Shown here piece after piece: positions 32,157-41,868 of a stretch of DNA of 64,000 nucleotides. The DNA comes from Elephas maximus indicus (lineage: Eukaryota; Chordata; Mammalia; Proboscidea; Elephantidae). Position 1 is the stretch's first letter. Every line of letters starts with the position of its first letter. The notes below the pieces were generated by a model. It was not told the origin of the DNA. It did not search any database and was given only the letters and a program-made list of their open reading frames with translations. The stretch covers positions 61,732,607 through 61,796,606 of the forward strand of contig NC_064835.1 in the NCBI RefSeq assembly GCF_024166365.1. The letters run 5' to 3'. The translations under genes were made by a program, and so were the position numbers.

Positions 32157-32881
32157 TGACTCAGTTTCAAATGGCAGCACAGTATATACAAACACATTCG
32201 GGGTGGGGCGGGGGGGGACTGTGGGCATATTTGACAGAAAGCAATTTGATAAAAACAAAAAACTACAAAAGAATAGTCACAATCCAGTTGACCAATCGAA
32301 AGTTACTCAATTCTAAACATCTTGGCAATAACTAAATAATCACATCTTAGACATCACACCAGAAAAGGGTACTGGCATTGCAAAAATAAAACAACTGCTT
32401 TGAGTTAAGGGCGTCAGGAAGCAGCAGCTTCGCCCACACAGGGGGGATTAACGATGGTAACATTTGAGCGAGGTTTGGCAGATTTATAAACAAGGTTGGG
32501 AGGAAAGGCTTTTCCACTCCCATTAACCTGAAAATATACGTCTAAAATGTTGAAAACTTTATAAACAAGCTGAGGCTTTCCTTCTTTTATTTTAACAGAG
32601 AACTGCTGGAAGAAAACAAAGTGTAATTTGGGTGGAGACAGAAATTCCTAATGCTTTGGGAATTGTTTCACTACTTCTTCCAGAGGAATTGAAACTATGT
32701 CTTCAGGAGGTTTGCCCCCATCACATACGTGTGTTCCTGGTGCTGAAGCACATGGCTGAAAAACAGGAGCTTGCATATATGTACACAAGCCCCCTTGCCC
32801 TATGCAAACCAGCCGAGCTACTTCATGAATCAAACTGGCACAACTCTAAACGGAAAAAAAGGAGCCCCGCTGCCAGTTCTA

Positions 32882-33246
32882 CTGGAAACCCAGGTGGCGT
32901 AGTGGTTAAGTGCTATGGCTGTTAACCAAGAGGTCAGCAGTTCAGATCCACCAGGTGCTCCTTGAAAACTCCACAGGGCAGTTCTACTCTTTCCTATAGG
33001 GTTGCTATGAGTCGGAATCGACTCTACGGCAGTGGCTTTGGTTTGGGTGGGGCAATGGTTAAGCACCCATGGCTGCTAACGGAAAGGTTAGCGGTTTGAG
33101 CCCACCCAGTGGCTCTTCAGGAGAACGGCCTGGTGATCTTCCGTAAAGATTACAGCCTAGTAAACCCTATGGGGGCAGTTCTACTCCGTCACATGGAGTC
33201 GCTGTGACTCTGAATCGACTTGAGGGCACCTAACAGCAACAACAAA
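32882..33246 (+). mobile_element. Two AfroSINEs in tandem (short then long form)
   Basis: A short-form copy at 32882-33046 ends in a 'tttggtttggg' tail. It is followed at once by a long-form copy at 33047-33246 that starts inside its head ('tggggcaatggttaagc') and ends 'gagggcacctaacagcaacaac'. Same orientation suggests the second used the first's tail as target. Confidence 0.88.
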
Positions 33247-33249
33247 AAA

Positions 33250-34620
33250 GGGAAATTTTTTCACAGAACACCAAGCCTTTCAAGGCAAGCTTTTTTTAAA
33301 GGCTAATGCTGACTTGCCTTGTTTTAGGATTTTTCAGGGTTTAGTTTGCTTTCTCAGGTAAGTCTTGAAAGGACCCCATCATCAGATAGGAAGGGCAGAT
33401 TTTAATAGCTTCAGTTTCCTATTCCATTGGTTAAATGCCCACGCTGGTACTCTAGTAGCAGTGCCGAAGAAAGGTGTCAGCTAAGGGCCAGCTGATTTCC
33501 TTGCTGAGCTACGTACAAAAAGCTGAAACGATTCCTCTGAAGTGGCCTGGGTCAAGGGGAGTGACTTTATCAATATCATGTTAGTAAAGGCATAACTCAA
33601 AAGAAATTTTAATTATGAAATTAAAAACATATATATTGTAAATCTGGCTGTCATTAAGTAAAAGTTACTGCTTTCATTTTGGTAGCCCTTGTGAAATGTA
33701 ATGCTGGAATTTTGAAACACAAGCCACCAGCGCAACAAGCATGAGTCCCTTCTGCCACTTTCTGGTCCCCTGATGTGCCGCTGCTGCTTTTAAAATTAGC
33801 TTTAAGTGGGTTTTTGCTTATAAAATAAGCCCATAATGTAGAGCAAGAAGCAATTTCCCTAAGTCTCACTCTCTGACACCTCACTCTGACCCATTTATAG
33901 CTGGGTCTCTGTGTGCCTGCATAGATTGTTACCGGCCACATAAAACACTGGACTTGGTGCTCATCTATGCCTGTCATCAGCTTCACTCTCCTCCTGTTTC
34001 AGTGCCAATTTAAGAATGCAAATTGCTATGTGGCCAGGTTTCTTTAAAAATGGTGAGAAAACCTTATATTAATAAAATCATATTACCATTCAATTATATT
34101 CTAAAAGGGAGCTTTTACATTTATTACTTTTAAAAAATTCCAGTAAGCTCAAATTTTAGACCTTAAAGTCTGCCCTTTGAGAAGTGTGCTGAGATCCGTG
34201 CCTATGTGCGGATGTAGTTACTGCCACGCCATATTCTAGTTACAGCCCAGCTGAGGGAGGTGTGAGCTGAACACAACTTCACCTGCCATAAAGCCTCCAG
34301 CAGGAACAGAACCAAGTGTGAGAAAATTACCATGAAAGAGGATTGAAGAATAGACACACCCTGCTTTTATGTAAGTTTGTCTATACAGCATTAAAACAAC
34401 CGATCAACTGTGTCAATTTGATGGAGGAATCAGTTGGTGTCATATGTAAAAATAAACAGGTCAACTGACGAAACTTTTCCAGATTTTAATTGTATGGGAT
34501 CAAATAGACCTAATAGGATAATCTTCATGGACTTGTAACTATATAACTAATGTAATAATGTCACTAAGTAGTAAGTTATACAATGTAACATTCTGATGTG
34601 CTTTAGTTCATGCTGGGCCC
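33250..34620. other. Intergenic, no recognised repeat or exon
   Basis: An AT-rich stretch without AfroSINE, L1 or RTE words. The 110-codon minus-strand open frame at 33654-33986 has no similarity I recognise. Confidence 0.35.
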
Positions 34621-34621
34621 A

Positions 34622-34809
34622 AACCAAACCTACTATAGGACTCATAGCCTACTATAGGACAGAGTAGAACTGCCCCATAGGGTTTCCAAGGCTGTAATCT
34701 TTATGGATGCACATCGCCACATCTTTCTTTCGTGGATCAGCTGGTGATTTCGAAGTCTCAACCTTTTGGTTAGCAGCTGAGCGCTTAACCACTTCGCCAC
34801 CAGGGTTCC
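34622..34809 (-). mobile_element. AfroSINE, long form
   Basis: 'aggacagagtagaactgccccatagggtttccaaggctgtaatcttt' core runs to the head 'ccacttcgccaccagggttcc'. The tail is disrupted by a small duplication of 'cctactatagga'. Confidence 0.88.
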
Positions 34810-35180
34810 TTTTATGCTGGGTACTAGATATAAATAAAAAAGCTGAAGTTTTCTGCATCTTCATGATGCTAGACTTTTTGATTCTGAAATAATAGTTAGA
34901 AACCAGAATCCAACTTTGTTATTTATAGATACTCCTGAAAGAACAAATGTTCATCATATTTCAAATGACACAGTTGTAAAGTAGCAGTTGGCAATTTTCC
35001 ATGTAAAATTTCATCACGGCAAGAGAAACTCCATCATAGTCAAGACTAACCAAGGAAAATTCAGAAGCACTATGCTTCAAAGCCCACTGTGTGGCTGTGA
35101 AAACATGTACTGCAGTGTTATCCATTCATCCACTTTCGAAAAACTGCCTGTAACGGAGTTCTGGGGAGAAGCAACTCCAA

Positions 35181-37080
35181 TTTTTTTTTAAAGTTCTTAA
35201 AAATGATATTAAATATAAGTCTTAGCACCTCTGGCATTTTTGTCCATATACACTTTGACGTCTCAAATGAGGACATAACCCTCTTCACCTTTATTTCTCT
35301 GAATGCAAACTCACCCATCACCTTTGTCGTCCTCCATAACAAAGTTTCTGCTTCAGCTACTGAAATGAGTCCTTAATTCGGACCTTGAAACATGCAGAGA
35401 GTTTTACAAGTCCCTGTGGTGGGGAGGGGCTCCTGGTCATCAAATCTGTTATTGAAATCAGTGGCCAGAACCTTCATTCCTCTCCTGACTACTCTTCTGT
35501 GTAACTGCTAGCTGGGCTCCCTGCAGCTTGTATGTAGTGAGTTGGGGTTTAGGGTGTTGTACATTCCACTCTGTTGTTGGGCCCGTTTTCATCCTTCTGG
35601 GAGCCTGCCTTCACCTCTCAGCTAGGCAAATTTCTGGGCCTCTAGTTGCAATTGTTCTATATTTTGGTTGACTTTTGTTAATTTGTTATCCAAATTAGCT
35701 AGGTCTCCCATCTGAGAATTCTTTAGGTAGACATCTTTCATTTTTGTTATGCCATCTCTTTGATCCATCTCCATTTGGACTTAATTCCTAAGCTTTCTAT
35801 TGTAGCTTTTTCCTTCACTTTTGAGGTAGCAGATTGCTGAAATCCTCTTATGTTACACCCCCATGTTTTAGGCTCCTGAAACAATGGATCTGGGGTTCGG
35901 AGGTCATAGACTCATTGAAGCAATGAGGGAGGGGTTCCTTTGACTGCTTGGGAGACTTAAGAGTGGCCGTAGCTTTCAATTTACCACCAAATCTGGGCTG
36001 TCGTTTGTCTTCTCTATAATTTGAAAGATCATTATTTGACAAAGTATACTTCATTGGCTGAGTATAACTCTCAGATGTCTCCAGGAGGCTCAAACCCTGA
36101 CATTAACTTCCTATTACCAGCTGTGACATTTTTCTGATCATTGATTCGGCTGCTTCTACTAGTCGATCCAAGCATTTCCTATTGATTGCTATCATCTGTT
36201 GGTCAGCCTCTGCCTATGTCTTCACTGATTCTCAATTTTCACTATTCTCCTTTCCTGCTTCTCTTGTGCTTTCTGGAAAATGTTGTAAATGTCAGTATGG
36301 TTATATTCATGCTGTTCATGGTCGAAGTTCTTGAAGAATTGATGAATAGTATTTGCTGTTCTCTGCCATTTGGTGATGTGTTTGAGCTTGTGTCTTTTCA
36401 ACATCTACTTCATCGACTGCTAACTCCACAGCAATCTATGAGTTCATGTTCTCGAAAATAACTTCTTGCTGCCCAGCAACCAGGGTGGAAAGGAAAGCTT
36501 TACACGATGTATACTTGTGCTGTACGCTTCTTCACCCTTCGAGTTCTTTTTAGGTTGCTATTTCTTCAAGAGATTCCTGAGTTGCACAGCTGAGTTCCCT
36601 TTCTGCCCTTTCCCTGACAAGTCTGATGTATTTCTCAAGAACAGCAATTACCCACGTGTGTGTTTTTCTCAACTGTCGAAGTGATCCCAGAGCTCGGCGC
36701 CCCAACTCCGGGTGCAGGGGCGGGAAGGAAGGGGCTCTCGGCGTGGCTCCCTCCCCGGCGACCCTCCGCCTCCTGCGGCCCCGCTCGCCGCCGCTCTCCC
36801 CGGGCCTGCTCCCCGTCGCTCCTCAGCAAAGAGGACCCAGGAGCCCGCAGCTGCGCCCGCCCGCCCCGCACCTCAGGCCCCCTCGGTTTGGAAGGACACG
36901 GAACTTGCCCGAGGTGCGGAGCCTTCCCTCTAGCGCGTTCTCCGCGGGACTAGAGTACGGCGGGAGGGTACACACGCGCAGCACGAGCGGAGCCGCCGCC
37001 GCGAGAGCGCCCCCTGCCGCCAAGGAGGCCTCCGCCCGGCCCCGAGGACGGAGTTCCCATCCCGGGGATGCAGCACTCTG
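35181..37080 (-). pseudogene. FNBP1: FNBP1 (FBP17) processed pseudogene with GC-rich 5' region
   Basis: Intronless minus-strand remnants run in the order of FNBP1, an F-BAR/HR1/SH3 membrane-curvature and actin adaptor, as I recall it. They are the N-terminal F-BAR start with SWGAELWDHFD at ~36690 (the start ATG is now CGG), and an F-BAR piece with FDHEQHEY and IFQKAQEKQERRIVK at ~36270-36320. Then come a linker with YTQPMK and [16 protein letters not shown] at ~35900-36070, and the HR1 region with [16 protein letters not shown] at ~35720. Last are an SH3 remnant with GTCKTL, and an end matching KNARGAKTYI with TAA at 35209-35211 and an A9 run at 35181-35189. Stops, frameshifts, an F-BAR deletion of ~80 codons and a shortened proline-rich linker make it dead as a coding copy. 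The paralog FNBP1L fits less well at the C-terminus. Confidence 0.9.
36690..37080 (-). promoter_or_regulatory. CpG-rich block, retrocopied 5' region of FNBP1
   Basis: Roughly 390 bp of CpG-dense sequence is isolated in AT-rich intergenic DNA. It ends exactly where the FNBP1 retrocopy's first codons begin on the minus strand, so it is best read as the parent's GC-rich 5' UTR (or first-exon upstream part). Its CpG content has been kept, so promoter activity is possible but unproven. Open frames of 199 and 97 codons through it are base-composition artefacts. Confidence 0.65.
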
Positions 37081-37156
37081 GGGAAGAACCCGGAGGTCTA
37101 AGTGGCCCGCGCATCAGAGAAGGCAGGTGGCCTCTGACGGTCCCAGGCCCCCACCC

Positions 37157-37312
37157 CACCCCACCGCCTTTGAGTCGATTCCGACTCATAGCGACCCTAG
37201 AGGACAGAGTAGAGCTGCCCCATAAAGTTTCCAAGGAGCGCCTGGCGGATTCGAACTGCCGACCTTTTGGTTAGCAGCCGTAGCACTTAACCGCTACGCC
37301 ACCAGGGTTTCC
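37157..37312 (-). mobile_element. AfroSINE, short form, young-looking
   Basis: The copy is close to what the other copies imply as consensus ('gagtcgattccgactcatagcgacc', 'gagcgcctggcggattcgaactgccgacc') with several CpGs intact. That suggests a recent insertion or protection next to the CpG-rich block. Confidence 0.93.
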
Positions 37313-37740
37313 AAAGTGCCTCTGTAACAGGACCTCAGGGCCACCAGTGAGCCTTTCCTGCTGGCATCTCTGCCTCCTCGTTCCCTTCTCTCATGGCCAC
37401 CCCTAAACCAGACTGTACCCTCCCAGCCTCCTCGTCCTTCTCCTGGTAGAAGTGGACGAAAAACATTCAGGCCATATGGCAAAATAGATGTTAAGCCAAA
37501 GCCCAGCATGAAATGAAGTACCATTATCAGAAACTTAACTTCTGGAATACAAGCAGAAATCTGAAATTATATATTTAAGTCTTTAGCTAAAATTTTAAAG
37601 TTGGAAAGTATAGCGCAGAGACAATGTATTCCTGCTGTCAGGTATAGATTGCTCTTGTGGTCCTAATGCTGCCCATTTGCATATGAAACAAATGCTCATG
37701 TTCCCGAGGTATATTTAATATCATTAACGTTTTTTGTGCA

Positions 37741-37950
37741 CCAAAAACAAACCCAGTGCCGTCAAGTCGATTCCGACTCATAGCGACCCTATAGGACAGA
37801 ATAGAACTGCCCCATAGAGTTTCCAAGGAGCACCTGATGTATTTGAACTGCCGACCTTTGGTTAGCAGCCGTAGCACTTAACCACTACGCCACCAGAGTT
37901 ACTGTTGTGCGTAGTCCCGACCCGCTGCTGTTGAGTCGATTCCTAGCGGC
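37741..37950 (-). mobile_element. AfroSINE, short form, plus tail fragment
   Basis: A full short-form copy lies at 37741-37901, followed by an isolated tail fragment 'gctgctgttgagtcgattcctagcg' at 37925-37950. Confidence 0.88.
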
Positions 37951-38159
37951 AGAATATAATTCAGGTAAGAGGTTTTTCAGTAAAAATTTAAAGATGGAAC
38001 TTTGTTTCTAGGACTCATAGCTTAAATAAAAGTAAAAATCTTTTGTTCTTACTGAAAAATGGCTAACAGGCTATATCAATCTTTGGTTTATTTGTTTAAA
38101 GTTTTAACTTCCTCAAAAAGCCAGAAAAAGAACTACAAAGTTAACCCAAAGAAAGTATG

Positions 38160-38297
38160 AAAACCTATTGCCGTCAAATCTATTCTGACTCAGAGTGACC
38201 TTATGAGTAGAACTGCCCCATAGGTTTTCCAAGGAGCTGCTGGTGGATTCAAACTGCGGAGGTTTTGGTTAGCAGCTGAGCTCTTTACCACTGCATA
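38160..38297 (-). mobile_element. AfroSINE, short form, in old L1
   Basis: 'aacctattgccgtcaaatctattctgac' runs to 'gctctttaccactgcat'. It is slightly deleted in the core. Confidence 0.85.
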
Positions 38298-38763
38298 AAT
38301 TAATGAGGTAGAAAACAAAAAGAGTAGAAATAATTAATAAATCAAAATGCTGGTTCTTTGAAAAATTTAACAAGATCAACAAACCAATAGCTGAATAAGA
38401 AAAAAGGGGAGACAGCGTAAAGGTACAAAATAAGTGACAAAGGGGAAATAACTTTTGGAACAGAAGAAGCTAAAAAACACATATATAATTGTTTGTACAA
38501 TTTTGTGCAAATAAATTTGAAAACACAAACAAAAAGAACCATTTCCTAGGAAAATACAATTTACCAACATTGATCCATGTAGAGATAGAAAACATTAACA
38601 GACCAATATCCATAAAATCATAGAGAAATTTATCAAATAAATATACCATAACAGAGAGGAAGTCTGTCAAGCCTTTAAATAATAGATAATCCCAATACTA
38701 CATACAGTTTTCCAGAGAAAGTACAAAATTAATATCTAAATTGGATGTAGCTAGCATAAAATT

Positions 38764-38930
38764 GGAAACCCTGGTGCCATAGTGGTTAAGTGTGATGCCT
38801 GCTAACCAAAAGGTTGGTAGTTTGAAACTACCAGGTGCTCCTTGGAAACTCTATGGAGCAGTTCTACTCTGTCCTATAGGGTCATTATGAGTTGGATCGA
38901 CTCAACAGCAGCAGGTTTGGTTTTGGTGGG
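38764..38930 (+). mobile_element. AfroSINE, short form, in old L1
   Basis: The head 'gaaaccctggtgccatagtgg' runs to the tail 'tgagttggatcgactcaacagc' and a T/G-rich end. Confidence 0.9.
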
Positions 38931-39694
38931 TTTAGCAAAAAATTGAAAACTTTAAATTAATTTCACTTAAGAATTACATGAAATATTACATTCCTAACCC
39001 AATAGCCCTTTAAGGAAGGAAATCACCATAACAAAGTGAGTTAGGCAAAAACAAAAACAAGAAAACCAGAGATGGTTCATATTTGGAAATCCATTAATAC
39101 AATTCACCATATCTTTTCCATGTATGCTGCAAAGCCCTTTGACAAAATACAACACCTATTCCTGCTAAAGGACAAAATAAAATAAATCAATGGATATTTT
39201 GTATAGAGTGATAATATATCCGTACATGTAAGTTCTAAAGCCAGCATTCTACTTAATGGGGATCAGGAATAAGGCAAGGATGCCCCTTATCTTCACTACT
39301 ATTTACCATTGTATTAAAATTATTAGCCAATGCAATTAGATGAAAAACAATTAGAGCTAAGAACTGAAAAAGAAGAGGTAAATTTCTCTGTATTTGGAAA
39401 ACCCAAAAGAAACTATTATAAGCTAACTCAAACAATAAAAGAATTCAGTAAAGTAGCACTGTACAAAATTAACATACAAAAATCAATAGTCTTCGTGTAT
39501 GTAAACAATAACCAGTTGGAATATATAACAAAAAACTCCATTTATAATGCAACACAAAAAAATAATACCCTTAGGAGTAACTTAACAAGAAATGTGCAAA
39601 TCCCATATGAGGAAAACGTTAAAACATCCTGAAAGACACAGAAACAGACTTGAACAAATGGAGAATGTAACCTTGTGCTTTAATAACTCAACAG

Positions 39695-40054
39695 CATAAA
39701 AAATGTCAGCTCTCCCTAAGTTAATTTACAAATTTGATGTGATTCAAATAAAAATATCGATAAGTGTTTTTTCCCCTCTGGCACTAGAGAAGTTCATTGT
39801 AAAGTTTCATATAGAAAAATCAGCATGCAAGAATAGCTTGGAAACTCCTGAAAAAGTAGAAGAATGAGCATAAAAAATGTCATAAAAAATGTCAGCTCTC
39901 CCTAAGTTAATTTACAAATTTGATGTGATTCAAATAAAAATATCGATAAGTGTTTTTTCCCCTCTGGCACTAGAGAAGTTCATTGTAAAGTTTCATATAG
40001 AAAAATCAGCATGCAAGAATAGCTTGGAAACTCCTGAAAAAGTAGAAGAATGAG
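39695..40054 (+). repeat. Perfect tandem duplication, 186 bp period
   Basis: A 174 bp block (39695-39868) recurs without a mismatch at 39881-40054. The 12-base spacer 'cataaaaaatgt' repeats the start of the unit. It lies in L1 ORF2 sequence that is otherwise heavily diverged, so the duplication is recent or an assembly artefact. Confidence 0.95.
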
Positions 40055-40071
40055 GGAATATTAGCCCTAAA

Positions 40072-40335
40072 TCAGTTGCCATCAATTCCAACTCATGGCG
40101 ACCCCATGTGTGTCAGAGTAGAAATATGCTCCATAGGGTTTTCAGGGGCTGATTTTTCCGAAGTGAATGGCCAGGCCTTTCTTCTGAGTGCCAGAACCTC
40201 CAACCTTTCTGTTAGAAGCCAAGCATGTTAACCATTTTTACCACCCAGGGACTCCACAGTAGCCGTACTTAAGAAAAGGAAAAAGAAAAAACCGTTGCTG
40301 TTGAGTCAATTTCAACTCATAGTGACCCTATACTA
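40072..40335 (-). mobile_element. AfroSINE, long form, plus tail fragment
   Basis: A long-form copy at 40072-40256 has 'ggggctgatttttccgaagtgaatggccagg' in the middle. A tail fragment 'gttgctgttgagtcaatttcaactc' sits at 40293-40330. Confidence 0.85.
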
Positions 40336-41009
40336 GATGTTAAAATATACTATGAAAACACTATAAGGTACTGGCACATGAATAGACCGACCAAAAGAAC
40401 AGAATACAAAGACCGGAAATATGGAAACTTAGTATATGATAAGGTGGCATCTCAAATTATTGGGGGAAAAGATGGATATTTTTAAATTAACGGTGTTGGA
40501 ACAACTAGAGAATCATTCACAAGAAAAATTTACAAATAGACCAGAGATCTAAATGTTAAAAATGTAACCACACAAGTACTAGAAGAAAAGATTGGTGAAT
40601 TATTTTATGAGTGTTGTGAAAGGCTTTCTAATTATGAGACAAAATCCAGATGCAGCAAAAGCATAAATAGATAAATTTGACTACATAAAAATACGGCAAA
40701 AATACACAAAAGTCAAAAAGGCAAACGATAAACTGGGAGAAAATATTTGCAACATATACCACAGATAAATAGTTAATACGCCATAGTTAATATGCCTATT
40801 ATCTGAAGAAATCTCAAAAATTGAGGGGCAAAAAGACAAAAAAAAAAAAATCCATTAGAACAATTGTCAGTTTGACAGTTGAGGAGACAGTTCACCAAAA
40901 AAGATATAGAAATAGCCCTTAAGCATATGAATAGATACTCAACTTCACTTTTTAATAAAAGAAATCAAAATTATCCCGAGATAATATTTCTCACTTATTA
41001 CATTGGCAG

Positions 41010-41360
41010 AATTTCACACAGACATTGAGGCTATGGCAAAACAGGTGCACCCATACGTTGCTGGTGGATTTAGCAATAGCTATTTCCACCACTCATCTGT
41101 CAGTTTGTTGTACTATGGTGGCTTGCATATTGCTATGATGCTGGAACTATGCCACCCGTATCTCAAATACCAGCTGGGTCACTTGTGGTGGACAGGTTTC
41201 ACTGGAGCTTCCAGATTAAGACAGACTAGGAAGAATGGCTGGTAATCTACTTTCAAAAATTAGCTGTGAAAACCCTATGTATTACAACAGAACATTGTCC
41301 TATATAGTGTTGGAAGATGAGCCCCTCAGGTTGGAAGGCACTCAAAATATGAACAAAGAA
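41010..41360 (+). mobile_element. RTE LINE, 5' untranslated part
   Basis: 'gtcagtttgttgtactatggtggcttgcatattgctatgatgctgg' and 'gatgagcccctcaggttggaaggcactcaaaat' match the reverse complement of 25476-25745. It may be the 5' end of the RTE whose 3' part resumes at 41868, with the endonuclease region lost. Confidence 0.8.
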
Positions 41361-41507
41361 GAACTGCCTCCTGTGCCAGCTGTGCTTCTGCTTGGCTCTC
41401 TGCTTGCTCACTCTCTTGGTCCCAGACACTCTTCTCCAGACACCCACAGAGTTCCTTCTCTTCCCTTTTTTTTCAAAACATATGTTAAAACAAAACAAAC
41501 AAAAAAC

Positions 41508-41668
41508 ACCAAACCCATTGCCATTGAGTTAATTCCAACTCATAGTGACCCTATATGACAGAGTAGAATGGCCCCATACGGTTTCCAAGGAGCACCTAGT
41601 GGATTTCAACTGCCGACCTCTTGGTTAGAAGCTGTAGCTCTTCACCACTATGCCACCAGGGTTTCCAA
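41508..41668 (-). mobile_element. AfroSINE, short form
   Basis: 'aacccattgccattgagttaattcc' runs to 'ccactatgccaccagggtttcc'. It is well preserved. Confidence 0.92.
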
Positions 41669-41756
41669 ACACGTTAAAAAGTGTTCATTCATTTTTTCCT
41701 TTTTTATACCATAATATTTATCTTATTAATTTCTCCATGACACTGTCTAGGATTGC

Positions 41757-41868
41757 CAATTGTTGTTGTTGCGTGCCATCGAGTGAATTCTGACTCATAG
41801 AGACCCCATGTGACAGAGTAGAACTTCCCCTGAGGGTTTCCTAGGCTGTAATCTCTACAGCCTTGAGT
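41757..41868 (-). mobile_element. AfroSINE, long form, 3' half only
   Basis: The tail and core ('ttgttgttgttgcgtgccatcgag...ctaggctgtaatctctacag') appear in reverse orientation. The head half is missing where RTE sequence starts. Confidence 0.85.

Larger units (their letters stand above)
38090..41000 (+). mobile_element. Old L1 LINE, ORF2 part, split by three AfroSINEs
   Basis: Plus-strand translation gives decayed ORF2 blocks in order: a palm-side piece around 38300-38420, the RT segment 'ggatgccccttatcttcactactatttacc' near 39280, KINIQKSIVFVYVNN at 39465-39510, and thumb/C-terminal pieces around 40340-40700 ('ctggcacatgaatagaccgaccaaaagaacagaa'). It is interrupted by AfroSINEs at 38160-38297, 38764-38930 and 40072-40256. 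It is more diverged than the L1 at 13252-16162, hence older. Confidence 0.8.

Noticed and set aside
36626-37225. A 199-codon plus-strand open frame in the intergenic CpG-rich block
   Set aside because: It is antisense to the FNBP1 retrocopy's 5' region, is compositionally biased and runs into an AfroSINE.
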